Part shown: positions 11,301 through 23,694 of the stretch, in pieces
How the letters are laid out: each line of letters starts with the position of its first letter
Position numbering within the stretch: position 1 is the stretch's first letter
Assembly: GCA_030549495.1 (NCBI GenBank)
Contig: JAUIRK010000908.1
Location: 124,001 to 188,000, forward strand
DNA from: Nectonema munidae
Taxonomy: Eukaryota; Nematomorpha; Nectonematoida; Nectonematidae
DNA length: 64,000 bases
Direction of reading: 5' to 3'
Made by a program: the position numbers and the translations under genes
Notes under the pieces: generated by a model
The model's input: only the letters and a program-made list of their open reading frames with translations
The model's database searches: none
Told to the model about the DNA's origin: nothing

Positions 11301-14300
11301 AGACAATCTGCGAGTTATCCCCACCTACTTACAAACGGCCGTGAGGCGTTTTGCGAATTGCACAATCAAGGTGTGAATTCTGAAAAAATGTCATAGGTAG
11401 GCTTATTCTTATAGTGAATCCGATGCTGATATCATGGTTCGCAAAAAGTACTGGTTGGTGCGGCTTTGCACAATGAAAGGGGTCTGAGCAATTTATTTGC
11501 TGCATGGATTCAGGGCGGATGTAGAGGAGTTTGTGCTGTGAACGCAATCCTTTTAGAAATAGATCATACATTTATTTAGTATAACACATTTTATGGCCAA
11601 TTCTCGCCTACTGCTTCAAAAAAAGATATTTTGTGTGATGAGAAGAGCATTCTTCAGTTGACAATCAGGTTCATTTCGACACTTCAACTATTCCTTTTGT
11701 CTTTGACACGATGCATTTTGTAAATAATAAACAATCTCGAGAAACAAGCATCGAACATTTCATGCATATAGCTTAGCTTGGAACTGGCCGTGAATTATTT
11801 GAAATATAGACAATTAAGCTATATCAAGAGATTTTCAACATTTCCCGCAGAAAGACTTCAAAAACGGTTTTTTTCTTCAAGCTTTGAAATTAAAAGTATA
11901 AATAGTGTTCAACTAACCTTATTTTTGCCTTGTAAGTAATATAGTATATTGTGTTTAATGCCCCTTTTTACTACACGAATAACAAAAATAATTAAATTCC
12001 TTGTTACAAACGAAATGCAGTTAGAAACTGCAAATGATTTAATGAGACAGTGTTTCTGCTTATTATGCAATAATTTCTCTACATCATGTGAAATATTTGT
12101 CGATGACAGGAGCAAAACATCATCCAGGTGGCCGTCACGCAATCTTGTTCTCAAATGACTTAGTATATTTTATTTTGGAAAAAAGTTGTTAAGCATATTT
12201 ACTTCCAAATAATGACATTATCGGTTCAGCATTAGCCATGATATTTTTATATTTTCCACTTGGCAATATATATTTCTTGTAGAAGTCAGCAGTGGATTTC
12301 GATTTGAAAGATTCGTCACTGAAATTTTACTACCACTTCCTCCACATCTGTTTCGTAAGGAGTACCAAATAACTCAAAGAGAATTCTGTATTTCCTGAAG
12401 TCAGCAAAACTAGAGGAAAACTCGCTCCTCAAATCATTAATAGAGCTCACAAAGATGTCTGGTATTACATCTCTCTTGTGATTTTGGAGACTAGGGAAAT
12501 GAGAGTAGTTTTCTTTTTGAAGACAATTGAAGTTTTCTCTCAAAAGCAGTAATTTGACTAATCATCTCAAATACATTATTTTTCTTTCCTTGAAGCACAA
12601 GATTCAAAGTGTTCAAATGGGTCGTGATGTCCAACAAAAAACCAACTGTCAACCCACTGAGGATCTTGAAAGTGAGAATTATCTTATCTTTGCTCTCTAA
12701 AAACCGAATTCTCTTCTCTCAAAGCATATGCTCGTTCTAGCATTTTTCCGCGGGTAAGGGAACATTAGAAAAATATGTAAGGTCGCCATTACTCTGCGTC
12801 GATTTGTTTTAGAAATTCTTGAAACTTGCGGTGATTTATTCCTCTTGACAGTATAAAATTCACTGTATTGACGACCACTGCCATGATGTCCTTAACATTC
12901 AGTGATTTTGCACACAAAGCTTCTTGATGAATAATGCAATAAGTACCTATATGGCTTTGGATCAATGCAACAGAGCCCTTCTTCTTTCTCTCTAACCATT
13001 GCTGGTGCTTCATCTGTGATTACTCCAGAAAGCTTTGATAAATCCTGATTCATTTCGGTAATCGATTTCATTATGCTTTGCAAAATATCTGCTCCAGTGG
13101 AAGTATTTTTCATAGGAATCAATTGCACAAATTCTTCAATAATATAAAATGTTGGGGTTATACCCCTTACAAGCACTGCAAGTTGACAAGTATCCTTCTA
13201 CTACCTTTAACAGTAATTCTTCGCTTTCTTCAAGTTTTCTAGTAAAAATGGATGATTGCTTTTTGAAAATATTTCTCAGCCTGGGAACTTCGTGTTCTCG
13301 TGTATCTCCGGTAAAACGGTTGTAATGATTATAACAAGTTTCATAGTGCCGTAATATTTGGAACTATCTTCACACAATGGTTTCTTGACAAATTAAACAA
13401 ACACATTTTGCAAAATGCTCAATGAAAAAATAGCTAATTATCCAGCCCTCTTTAAAAGCTCTGCACTCCAAATCCATTTTTCTTTTCTTAGCTTCCATGT
13501 TCTTGTTTTTCTTGGAACGAAAAAACAAAAAGTATGTGGTAATCAGAATGAAGAAATAAGAAACAATGAATAGAAAAATGTTATGGTAATCAGAATGAAG
13601 AAATATGAGACAATGAAAAGAAATTTAAATGGAAATACTGTAGTAAAAAGTCATGACCTCCAATTGTACTATTTTAAAGTTTCTAAGAATATCATTTTAT
13701 AAATTTCACAACTTATATTGAAATTATTTCCAATAAAATATTTTTTAAGCGAACCCTAAAAAAATTAAAATCTTTAAATTAAAAATTCAAAAAAACTTTC
13801 TTAAAAATAGTTTCAATAAATAATAAAATTATTGTAACGATATAAATAAAATTTAAAAATAACATAATTAAAAAAAAATTTATTAAAGAGAGATGTCAAA
13901 AAATCTTATTCAAAAAAGAAGTTTTACGTCATCATCTCCCTATACTTGCTATGATATGAAATTCATAATTCAAAAAACCGTGCCTGATCTACATTTTTCT
14001 AAAAATGCTCTCAATAAATAATAAAAATGACAACTGTTTTTTTTTGATTTCTAAAATTGAAGAAATTTTTTTTAATTCTTCGTATACGTTTGTGTATTTT
14101 ATCATTGCTCTATTTATGTCGTCTCCCAGGTAAGATATTGTTAAATGTTAAATGTTCATATTCATTTCCTTGTTAAATGTTCATATTCTCACTCTTCAAA
14201 CTACACGTATACCTTTTCGGATACTGAAGGTGATCCTTATTCACCTTGTTGTTTCTAAAGATTGTAATTTTGGGTCCATAATAGATACAATCAAGCTCAA

Positions 14301-17300
14301 ACTTTACAACAAATAGCGATAAAAGTATTTCATGTTTGTTTTCTGCATGAATACTTTTCCAATATGCCTTCAGAAGATATAAGCATTTAACAAAAAAAAG
14401 ATTCCTAAGATAAAAGCGTTAACCCGAGAACAGCGAAGTTTTTTTTATCAAAAGTGTCAATTCACCTAAAAAAAGGTTGTTTGTTTGAAATAACTGAATC
14501 TCCCAAAGCTGATATGTAAGTAGAATTGTTTTTGAAATAAAATAATTTTTAAAATTTATGTATGAGTGGCGCTTCGAATAAATCATCTCCTATAAATAAG
14601 GCAAAGTGTGTAAACTGTAATTTACACAGTGGTAATCTTAGTGTTAAACTACGATAATGGAGGAGAAAATGAAAATGACGTCTAAAACTTATCCTTAGTG
14701 CATGAGTTTTATACAATGAACCATTAGCATTTGAGCGTCAATGTAAGATCGTAATTTTGTGTTGATATTGCAAAAGCTTTTCTAATTTTAAATTGGAATA
14801 ATTTTCACACAGTTTAAAGTGTTCCCTACTTTAGAAGTTAAAAAATACAATTTATTAAACTTAGGTAAATTACGTAGAAATCAGTGAAACTTTTGTTCAA
14901 ATAAATTATTTGACAATAAATTTTCGACCTCTCTTCTATTCCTCAAACAAGGAGCACAGGGTATTTGCGCTTACCTTAAAGTTAGTTGATCACAATCTTG
15001 ACTGATTTGTTCTCTTTACTACTTCACCTTATGTTTTTTGTCGATATTACATCACAAGAGAAGAATAATCTTAATTAAGCTCTGGACAACTGATCAATAA
15101 TGAGGAAAGTGATCAACTAGATCACTTCTCCACTAATAAAAAATACGATATCTAAAAATGTACAGAAATTTCGAAAAAAATCGAAACCTAATAGCGTAAT
15201 CGAACATAAGCAAAAAGCTTTGTTTCAGGTTTTTTTTACCTTTTGTATATATTTATTTTTATTTTTTTATATTATTCGTTTAGGTTCAGTTAAGAAACTA
15301 TTCTTTTTATAAAAAAAATTTTTAATATTTTTGCAACCAATATATTTGTGAGAGTGATCTTTTCTAACTTCAACTTCATTCTAACATGAGTAAACTTACT
15401 AAAGAAAAGCAAGCTCACTTTACTCGCATTGACTGAAAATATTAATATAATTTTTTTGTTTTTAAAGTTAGAAAAAATATATAGGATTATTCAGAAAAAG
15501 TTAATTGATTCGTTTTTATGAGTTTTGAAGAAACTTTTGTAACATGTTTTGATATTTTCAATAACCTGAGGAATTTGTCAACATATGTGGTATTTTATCT
15601 AAGTGCTAGAGAAGTCAACATTACTTCCTAAGATTTACTGAAATAAAATTACAAATCTTCTCTTATCATGTTAAGCGATATCTAAGCATTTGTATAGAAA
15701 AGTTACTTATTTTTATGTATCTTAAAACATATATTTTAATTTTTTTAAAACAGGATTAATTTGTGAAGTGGGAATTATTTACTAATTTTAAAATTTTTTA
15801 ACAAATTGTTGCTTCTAATGATTTTTCATGAATTTAGAATCCTTATCACTAGAACATAAAATCCCACCATTTTCGAGACTGAATGCTTTGTTTCGTTGTA
15901 ATATGTAATGGCAACAATTTAAAATTTTATTAATTTGATTACCATAAATATTTAAGGAAGATAAATCAATCTTTTATGTTTCACAATTTTTTTGGATCTC
16001 ATTGAAGTAGACTAAAAATGAAGATTATTTTGCTATATAATTCTTCTGGTTTTAAAAAGCTAATTCTTCGAATTATTTTAGATGTTGTGTTAATCGGCTT
16101 TAATGCTTATATAAATATTACATATTGAAAATTCTATTTACCAAATTAAATATTCTATCTATTATAAAAATCAAATTGGGTTTAGGGAAAATCACCCTAG
16201 CTTTTACATTCTCTGTCTTTAAATGAAATTTATAATAGTCTTAATAAAATGTATCATTGCGTGCTTTATTTCTTGACTGATCTAAATCTTTAAATACTTA
16301 CTTATATTTGTGATTCACAAGACATTCAGACTAAACACCCCAAAACATCCCAAAACACGGCAAATAATTTTAAAGCATTATAAAAAAAGATGGTTAGACT
16401 AAAAATCCCAAAAAAATTTCGAAAGTTTTAAGGAGTTTTTAGGATCTTTTTTGTAGTGCTTTAGAAATATTTGTTGTTTTTTGCAATTTTTTGAGGTGAT
16501 TAGGGATTTTTGCGGTGTTTTGTAATGTTTTGGGATGCTTGGGGTGTTTTGAGGAATTTTTAAGATTTTTTTTGTAGTGCCTTAGAATTATTTGCCGTGT
16601 TTTGGGATGTTTTGAGGTGTGGGTGTTTTGGGATTTCTAGTCTAATCCTTTTTGTAGTGCTTTAGAACTATTTGGCGTGTTTTGAGGAGTTTTGGCGTAT
16701 TTTGAAGTGTTTTGGGTGCTTCCTGTTATTTCTGGGTGTTTTGGGTTTTTATCTAACCATCTTTTTTGTAGTGCTTTAGAATTATTTGGCGTGTTTGGAG
16801 GTGTTTTGAGATGTTTTGGGGTGTTTAGTCTGACCCTTTACAAGAAGACAGAAAAATTAAGTATAAAATATTTAAAAAATTGGGTCAAAATGTTACTTTT
16901 ATGAAAAACTTAAGGTCTAAATAAGTATGAATACTTATTGAAGCATCTAAGTATGAATATATGTATAAATTATACATTGTGTTTATTGTTCTCATTAATT
17001 TCGTTACATTTGCTGTTTTATGAAGACAAAAGTTAGAGGCCCTTTTTATAATGATTTTATTTTTAAGAATTAAAATAAAATAAGATTAATTAATAAACAA
17101 ATATTATTGTATTTATCATATCATTATAATAAATTTTAATTTATTTTTGGATGAATATCGTCAGGGGAATTTACTTAAATTACTCGGAATTAAATGACCG
17201 GTATCCGTTTTGTATTAAACATCATGAATATTTTTACCTAAATATTCAAACATTTTAAGGCATTTCTCCCGTTCTCTCAATTGAACAATCTTCAGAAATT

Positions 17301-20300
17301 CTACTTTCACGCCTCTTCAGCTCAATACTTCCCATTTCCTCCTCTTCCTCATCATCATCATCATGGTTCGTAAGTTCCACATATGCTTCAATAAATTCCT
17401 CTATGAATGCGCAAAGTCATCATAACCTTTCAAATTCCTTAAAACCTGCAAACATTGACGACGAAGCCCAAAATAATTTGAATGATCTCGCACAAGATCT
17501 GCCTTTTCCATCAATTCCTTATTCTTCGTCATCTTCAATAATTTCATCATCTTTGGTGAATTTTTCGAATGATTTCGCCAATTTTTTGCCATCAGCTCAA
17601 ACATCCGTACAATTATTATCCTCACCTCAGGGTAAACACTTTTACCTCTTTCAACTTTTAGTTCGATATCGTATCCATCGAGGTATTTTGACTTGCGGTG
17701 CCTCTCAGTCGATTTTAATCCTAAAGTTTTAAATATATCAAGTTAATTTTAATTTCTTTGTTTTTTTGTAATTGTATTTTTGATGGAAATATACCTTTTT
17801 TAACACTCGTGGCTCAACCTATTTATAATTATGCAATATCAACTTTTCTCTTTCAAATATTATAGGTTCCAATATTAATACGATTCTTTAAATGCCTTAT
17901 TTTAAAGTTGATGTCTTAGAGAAGCAAATTTAAATAACTTTTTTGCTGAAGAAGATCGTGGACAAAATTAATAACAATATGAAATACATCGTAGTCGAAT
18001 ATTCATTTGACAAATGCAAAAGTTGTGCGTATTTTTATATTTCACTAGTATTTGACTTGAAACGGAAAAGCTCACAAATGAAAAGGTAGCATAAAAGTGT
18101 AAATCCTGCGTTAATAATACCGGCAAAAGTTTGAAGGTACGATCAATTATATAATACGAATTGTGTGTATATTACCCACGTTACGTAAGCATAGCGATCA
18201 ATAACACTGAACTAACTAATTCTTTGGTTAACAGAATTTCTGATGGAGGAATCGCGCTAATGTGACTAAAATATCGATAAATCAATGTATGATGAACGAT
18301 TCTCAATATAAGCAAGGGGATGATGAATGATATAATTAAAATATTGATATAAGCCGTCCCAAAGTCTTCTGACCTATTTTTCAACACCTAATATAAACAA
18401 AATAAAAAAAATAATTTGATGCTATGTTTAGACATGTGGAGTAAATTGTATCAAGATATCTTTATAGAGGGAATTGTTAGTGAACAGTATGCCAATAAAT
18501 ATTTCTTTACACATTACCGGTGTTGACTTTGACTACGATTATTCGAATGCGATGTATTTCATATTGTTACTAATTTTGTCCACTATCTTCCCCAGCGAAA
18601 AAGTATTTTGCTTAATTTTCTAAGCGCTGTAGAAGTGGATCATCACGTGTGCTTTTTGTTGCACGCCATTATACGTGAATGATAACTACTAATTTCTTTC
18701 ATTTTAGAAAAAAGTTCTAAGAGTAACGATGTGTTGAACAACAATGATAAAAATGCTATAACTTGTAATCTCACTAAAAATGCATCATCTCAAGACAAGA
18801 ACATAAGCGATGAGGAAAAATTGCTTTCCCATGTTGATGACGATAATCATTGCTTTTATTTTTCGGAAGTGCAAAAAGGCTTTCTTCTTGACGAACAGAA
18901 AAAATGCCCAGATGAGGATGAAAATTTGTGCCTAAAAACTTGCTCATCAACTACTTCCTCACCGCCATCATCACCATCTTCACCATCGTTTTTTCCTCGG
19001 CCTCTTAAGAATTCGGATTCTTTTTCCAAATTTGATAAATTTATTAACAGTAGAAATGATTCTATTCTTTTATTTCCGATGTACGACAACTGTTCTCCGA
19101 AATCTAAAGATATTTATCTTCATCACTCATCCGCGTTGAGTAGTAAGAATAGCGATGCTGCTATAACTTCTTGCTCTTCGTATTCCACGTCACCCGTTTC
19201 CAACGATTATTTCCCGCTCAGCTCCAACAGAAGAACACGATCTTTGAAATCTTGTGTCATTGACTCATCCAGTAAAATGTCTTTTCATCTTTCTCATTCT
19301 ACCTTTTTATATACTCTTTTTATTTTTTTCTTTTCACTTTTTTCTTTTGATCTCATAACACCCTTCTTTTACAAGGAATCAACACCAACTAACAAATTAT
19401 CCATTTTGTTTCTGTAGACAGCAACAGCCGCACTAAATCTGTGCGATTTGCTGATGTTCTAGGCCTGGATCTGGAAGCCATAAGACACTACAACACCGAT
19501 GGCCTTCCTGTAATCAATGCTTCAGCCTTTTCTCACTTGACTGGCATCAACCTTCCCGATCCCTCCAACAAGTACTTCTCTCCGAACTTTCCCCAACCTG
19601 GTGCTTCGTTTTCATTCGCGTCCAAAGTTCAAAGTCAAAAGGTTTTTACCTTTATCCATCATGACACTTTTTCATTCATTTCCGAGATATGTATTATTTC
19701 TTCGTTTTTTGTCTCCCTTGCTCTTGCCATAGCACTAATAAAGGTAAATGGCTAAGAAACTTCATTGATAAAAGTAGTGTTTTCTAGTATTTTGTCTTAT
19801 GAAGCTTCAGATCTTTAAACAAAATAGAAGATTAGATGAGTGACGGAAAATGTCAAGTGTAGAATATTAGTGGTCTTCCAAGACCACGTGAGACAACAAA
19901 AAGAAAAGAAACAACAAAATGTATACTAAGTATATGTCACATACAAAGTATGGCCTTTAGCAGACATACTTTACACTTTTAAATACATAGTTTTGATTTT
20001 TTTTAGACTATCTTAAGAAAACGAAATTCAAATGAAAATTTCTTAAATTTGGATAGTTTTTAATTGGGCGCTAAGTACAAAATATATTAAATCTCAGAAA
20101 AATTTTAATAAATAAAGTTATGATCAGCATAGTTTTTATCAGTTTGAAGATTTATAATATATACATTATACATACATATATATTGTGAACTTTGCGAAGC
20201 TCTGGAGGCATTATATATGGCCTTCAGTTTTTCAAAGATATTGTAAGATTAATGGCAAATTTAGTTAGCTTCTGGATATTGTAATTTCACAAAAATGAGA

Positions 20301-22220
20301 ATATATTCCTCATGTATGTAAAACAATATTGGGTTTAAATTTCAAGATATTTCAATGAATATTTCTTATATCACCTGATAGGTAAAAAAGGGATGACCAC
20401 TTATATATCCAAGGTTTTGAATGGAAAATTTGCCTCATATTAAGTCCAATCATGACGTGTTAATACTTTAAAATGTCGCACGTATATTTTTTAATCGTTG
20501 ATTTTATTTTAACTTTTGATTAATTCGGCTAAACATTGTGCTAAGTGGTAAAAGATTCATTTTTATGTATTTTTCATTTTTGATTTAAAGTCGTAAAATA
20601 ACTTTTTTGATTTGATAAAAAAAATTACAAAAAAATGTGACTTTTATTGACCATTATCTATAATACCTATATATCATTTAAAATTGAAAAAAAAACATTT
20701 TTTTGAGTCCTTTTCTTGAGTCTTCCCAAAATCGACTTTATTGACTTTTGATCGCCGCCCTGGTCATTATTATAAATTTTTGACTGAAAATAGTTAGATT
20801 CTAACTATATTTTTGTACCCTTTAAAAAATAATAAATAAAAAACCAATAATTTTCAAGGATTCAGACTGAGTATTATGTATTTAAGTAATAATGATATAA
20901 AAATAAAGGAGGCATATATTGTTTTTCCTTAAAATAGAGTATGCTTAATTCTGATATTCATAAAAATGATTAATTTTAAAACTTTCATATTTTAAATTCT
21001 TTGTGTGGAATTTTTTGGATTATTTTGGTTTTTTTATATTAAATTTGTTGTATAAAACAGACAACAGTAGAAAATTATAGAAAAATAAAAAATCTCTTTT
21101 GTCTCTCTACTTAATCAAAAAATATTACATGTTATAAAATACAAACATCACGCTAAAAACTGAAGTATCTTAATTCAATTTTTTTTATTAAATTCAAATG
21201 CTTAAAAATTTAATGAATTCGGTTTTGAAAATTTTTACTTTTAATTTGAAAAAGGTTTCTGTCCATGAGAGCGCATATTTTTTTCGTGTTAATGCTAAAT
21301 CATCCTTTCTATGTTCAGGTCTGTCTGGAGTATTGCCAAAGTAAAAACTACAAAATTGACGGCGTTGTATGTGTAGCCAACATCGGTTACCACAAAACAG
21401 TCTATATCCGATACACAACGAATTCCTGGCTCCAATACACAGATCTTCTTTGCTTCTATGTCATGCCGAATTCTTCTTCTATATGTCCGACGCTCAATCA
21501 CTTTTTTCAGAATAACAATAAATCACACATTGGGGTTGGTGGCAATGCACTAAAATATCCTTCAAACTCCACTCTAAGTAATGCAACTTCTGCAAATGTT
21601 GATAGATTTTCCTTCTCTCTTTCCATTCCTCGATCTTTGGAAGTTGGAGACAAGGTTCAGTTCTCAATCCTTTATAGGTGAGTAAACGTTATAGGTAGTT
21701 TGTCTCTCCCCCCCTCCCCCCCCCCCACACACATTTGACCAAAGTGCTGGTAATTTAACACATCTTGTTTATTCAAATGTGAACAAAATGGTGGAATTCG
21801 TTCATTGTATAAGTCTACTCCAGTAAACTTACAGATTGACAGAATTGCGCCAACAGATGCTCATAACTATGTGAGTAATAATGACCGTTTTGAAATACTC
21901 GATCGTGTTTTCCATCACAGTAAAATAAGACAATTTTTTCTTTCGCTAGATACAAACTAGTTGCAAAAAGTAAAAAATGTAAATTTAGACTACAATAAAG
22001 TAACATCTCCCTCGGCTTATGTAGGTTATGTATTTATGGATCGCTTCAACGCTAATTAATCCCATTTCCTTAGTTAGTATTACTTCTCTATGGAGATAAT
22101 TTTTTTAATCATTAATTTAATTATTCTCTTTTTTTTTTGCACAGAGCAAATTCACAAGAATACTGGGATAATAATTATGGCTTAAACTATTCATTCGAAT
22201 GCTTTTCATCGACTCCTTAA
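8365..22220 (+). CDS. PPP1R3: Glycogen-targeting PP1 regulatory subunit 3 (CBM21 protein), seven exons
   Basis: This protein brings protein phosphatase 1 to glycogen, where PP1 acts on glycogen synthase and phosphorylase enzymes. Proposed exons: 8365-8800, 9896-10090, 17260-17631, 18708-19271, 19418-19641, 21319-21677, 22145-22220. All have GT/AG ends, and phase is kept at every junction (1,1,1,1,0,2), giving 741 residues. Exon 5 encodes the PP1-docking RVxF site as TKSVRFADVLGLDLE near residue 530. Exons 6-7 encode CBM21, from VCLEYC through KTVYIRYTTNSW and FSFSLSIP to EYWDNNYGLNYSF, with the WDNN.G.NY sugar-binding motif intact. The first 520 residues are Ser/Asp/Asn-rich low complexity, a longer N-terminus than in vertebrate PPP1R3B-E. 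The ATG at 8365 is the first in frame; an acceptor-like AG at 8355 leaves room for an upstream non-coding exon. Introns 2 and 3 are filled with transposons. The exon 2-3 junction is the weakest. Confidence 0.9.
8977..9118. mobile_element. TTAA-flanked piggyBac-like MITE, copy A
   Basis: TTAA at both ends is followed by inverted repeats CCCATTTACGGCCA and (reverse complement) CCCATTTAAGGCCA. TTAA plus CCC is the piggyBac signature. Ten bases in sits a palindrome, ATGTTCC-TATTTT-GGAACAT. The interior carries three spaced TCGTCTG words. It lies in intron 1 of the PPP1R3 gene. Confidence 0.8.
10500..10690. repeat. Degenerate tandem repeat in PPP1R3 intron 2
   Basis: Words such as TTTCAATTTGGCC and TTCGTTTATTTTACTCGC recur about every 30-40 bp with much variation. 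On the minus strand the repeats read as charged, helix-like runs such as NENKAEMNERMAKLKEKR, interrupted by stops. A (TTTA)n run lies at about 10561-10582. Confidence 0.45.
11530..11850. repeat. Dispersed repeat, copy 2
   Basis: Diverged relative of 7640-7900 in the same orientation (shared words listed there). It lies in intron 2 of the PPP1R3 gene, left of the hAT transposase relic. Confidence 0.45.
12050..13498 (-). pseudogene. Near full-length but broken hAT transposase (GTF2IRD2/ZBED5 type)
   Basis: On the minus strand an ATG at 13498 opens MEAKKRKMDLECRAFKEGWI, then a zinc-finger-like CLICQETIV. Later blocks follow family order: FVQLIPMKNTSTGADILQSI and DLSKLSGVITDEAPAMV (13120-12960), HQEALCAKSLNVKDIMAVVV and INHRKFQEFLKQIDAE (12930-12789), FADFRKYRILFELFGTPYET plus DVEEV (12420-12316), and the C-terminal LRTRLRDGHL (12155). 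Stops and frame changes separate the blocks, so no active protein is made. It is inserted antisense in PPP1R3 intron 2. Terminal repeats were not found. Confidence 0.85.
13530..13625. repeat. Two-copy tandem duplication of about 46 bp
   Basis: The phrase GGTAATCAGAATGAAGAAAT followed by A.GA.ACAATGAA.AGAAA occurs twice back to back. It lies immediately upstream of the hAT transposase start on the minus strand. Confidence 0.7.
13640..16320. other. Intron 2 of PPP1R3: AT-rich, no feature recognised
   Basis: No protein similarity, long inverted repeat or tandem array was recognised in this stretch on either strand. Confidence 0.4.
16327..16835. mobile_element. Inverted-repeat MITE with internally repeated TTTTGGG(A/G)TG units
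   Basis: The left end reads CAGACTAAACACCCCAAAAC and the right end is its near reverse complement (GTTTTGGGGTGTTTAGTCTG). Inside the right arm, the block TTTTTTGTAGTGCTTTAGAA followed by TTATTTGGCGTGTTTTG is repeated about four times. A related element starts at 38404 with the same terminus. No clear target duplication was found. Confidence 0.65.
17925..18610. mobile_element. Inverted-repeat element in PPP1R3 intron 3
   Basis: The left arm (about 17925-18010) and right arm (about 18520-18610) are long diverged inverted repeats. For example, GTGGACAAAATTAATAACAA then TATGAAATACATCG on the left is matched by the complement on the right at over 85 percent by eye. The arms enclose an unrelated centre with a small open frame on the minus strand (18387-18181) whose 68 residues are strongly hydrophobic. 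No target duplication is evident. Confidence 0.6.
19650..21318. other. Intron 5 of PPP1R3: AT-rich, no feature recognised
   Basis: Bounded by the exon 5 donor (AAAAG|GT) and the exon 6 acceptor (TGTTCAG|GTC). No repeat family or coding similarity was seen. Confidence 0.5.
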
Positions 22221-22605
22221 CTCCCAAATCTACCGTAATTTTCGGCAAAATCAGTCTTTCTCTCTCTTCAGATCATATGTCGCCTGTGTTCACTTGTCAC
22301 TAATCTTTTAAACATGATTAGGCCATTCATCATCATGTCTATTTATTAGATATAAATATCTATATATAATTCGATATATTTAAATCTATTATTGGCATAA
22401 ATATGTCGTCCTATGTTTTTATCTATAATATTGTACACCCACCCGGATTAAGCACACACACACACACACACATTTATTTATGTTGTCTTTCATCATCTAA
22501 AACTATTTCAAATTCATTGTGATCAATTTATGTATGTGTACGTATACATAGATACATCCTATATGTAAACATATATAACATTATTTTCGAATGAAAATTG
22601 CTCAT

Positions 22606-22611
22606 AATAAA
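22606..22611 (+). promoter_or_regulatory. Possible polyadenylation signal of PPP1R3
   Basis: AATAAA lies about 390 bp after the stop codon. AT-rich DNA produces this hexamer by chance, so the assignment is weak. A (CA)n run at about 22454-22471 lies between. Confidence 0.25.
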
Positions 22612-22619
22612 ATCAAAGT

Positions 22620-23690
22620 CAGTTTTTATTGTAGTTTGTGTGCTCACCATTTTTCTTACTGTAGCGTAACACTTATTATACACAGCAACGCATATGTTAG
22701 TGATTGTTTTTTCTGTGTGTGTTACATCATATTTTTCCTCAGGTTCCAAAATTAATATTTAAAACATCTTTTTTCGCACGAACATATTGTTATTATACAT
22801 TCTTTGGTTTTTTAAGATATCGTTGTCATTAAAATAACGATATCGCGATATGTGCCCGAGTGTTCTAATTTGTATTTAATTATATATATATATATGTGTG
22901 TGTGTGTGTAATATTCCTTTATATAAAATTTATGATGAATCATTTTAGTGTTCTTTTTTATTTTTATTATTTTTCATCTAACTGTGTTCAAAAATAGCTA
23001 GACTACGTTAGGACGATCCTTTACCTTAAAATTTTGAAAGATGGAGATACCTTGTCGTGCTACCTTATTCTTACACCCAAGATTGCATCATTCTTTCCAA
23101 AACTATATCAATTTTTTAACTCTGGTTATAACGGAATCATTTTGAAAGAAAATTTAAATTGAAAAGCGAGCGATTTGAGACTTCAGAAAATCCACTTTAT
23201 AAATTTGCTAATTTTGTTTAGTCTATAGAGTGGTCAATATAGACAGATTTGACACGAGTTTCTAGTCCTTACTTTATTTTTCTCAATCCAGAACAAAATC
23301 AAAATTTTTCAATTCTGGGTTGGATCCTAAACATCTATCTCTTTTCATGAGTTTAATTCGATAATTTATCAGACTTATATGGCTAAACTTTCGAAAAAGG
23401 TCGGGGTGGAGGAGATAGAAGGGGGGTGGCCCGCTTTATGTTCGCCCCTGATTTGAATGCTTGAGAGAAATTGGTATTTTTAAGTGATTTTGTTATCAAT
23501 TACTATCATATCATTTTAGAAAATAAAGAAAGTGAAAAATTTTCATGTTTTTAGCTTCATCATATGCTTCATGTAATAAATTCAAAATTAAGTAGATTGG
23601 AATTAAGTTTTTGTTTGTTTTATCTAAATTGTTGGAGTTAATAATATGAAAAAGTTTCAAATTCTGAAAATATACTTTTTTTCAAAAGGA
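22620..23690. other. AT-rich downstream region
   Basis: Only simple repeats, (TA)n(TG)n at about 22880-22910, and a G-rich scrap at 23400-23440 (GGGGGGTGGCCCGC) that resembles the ends of the G/C-run hAT MITEs described below. Confidence 0.4.
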
Positions 23691-23694
23691 CATT

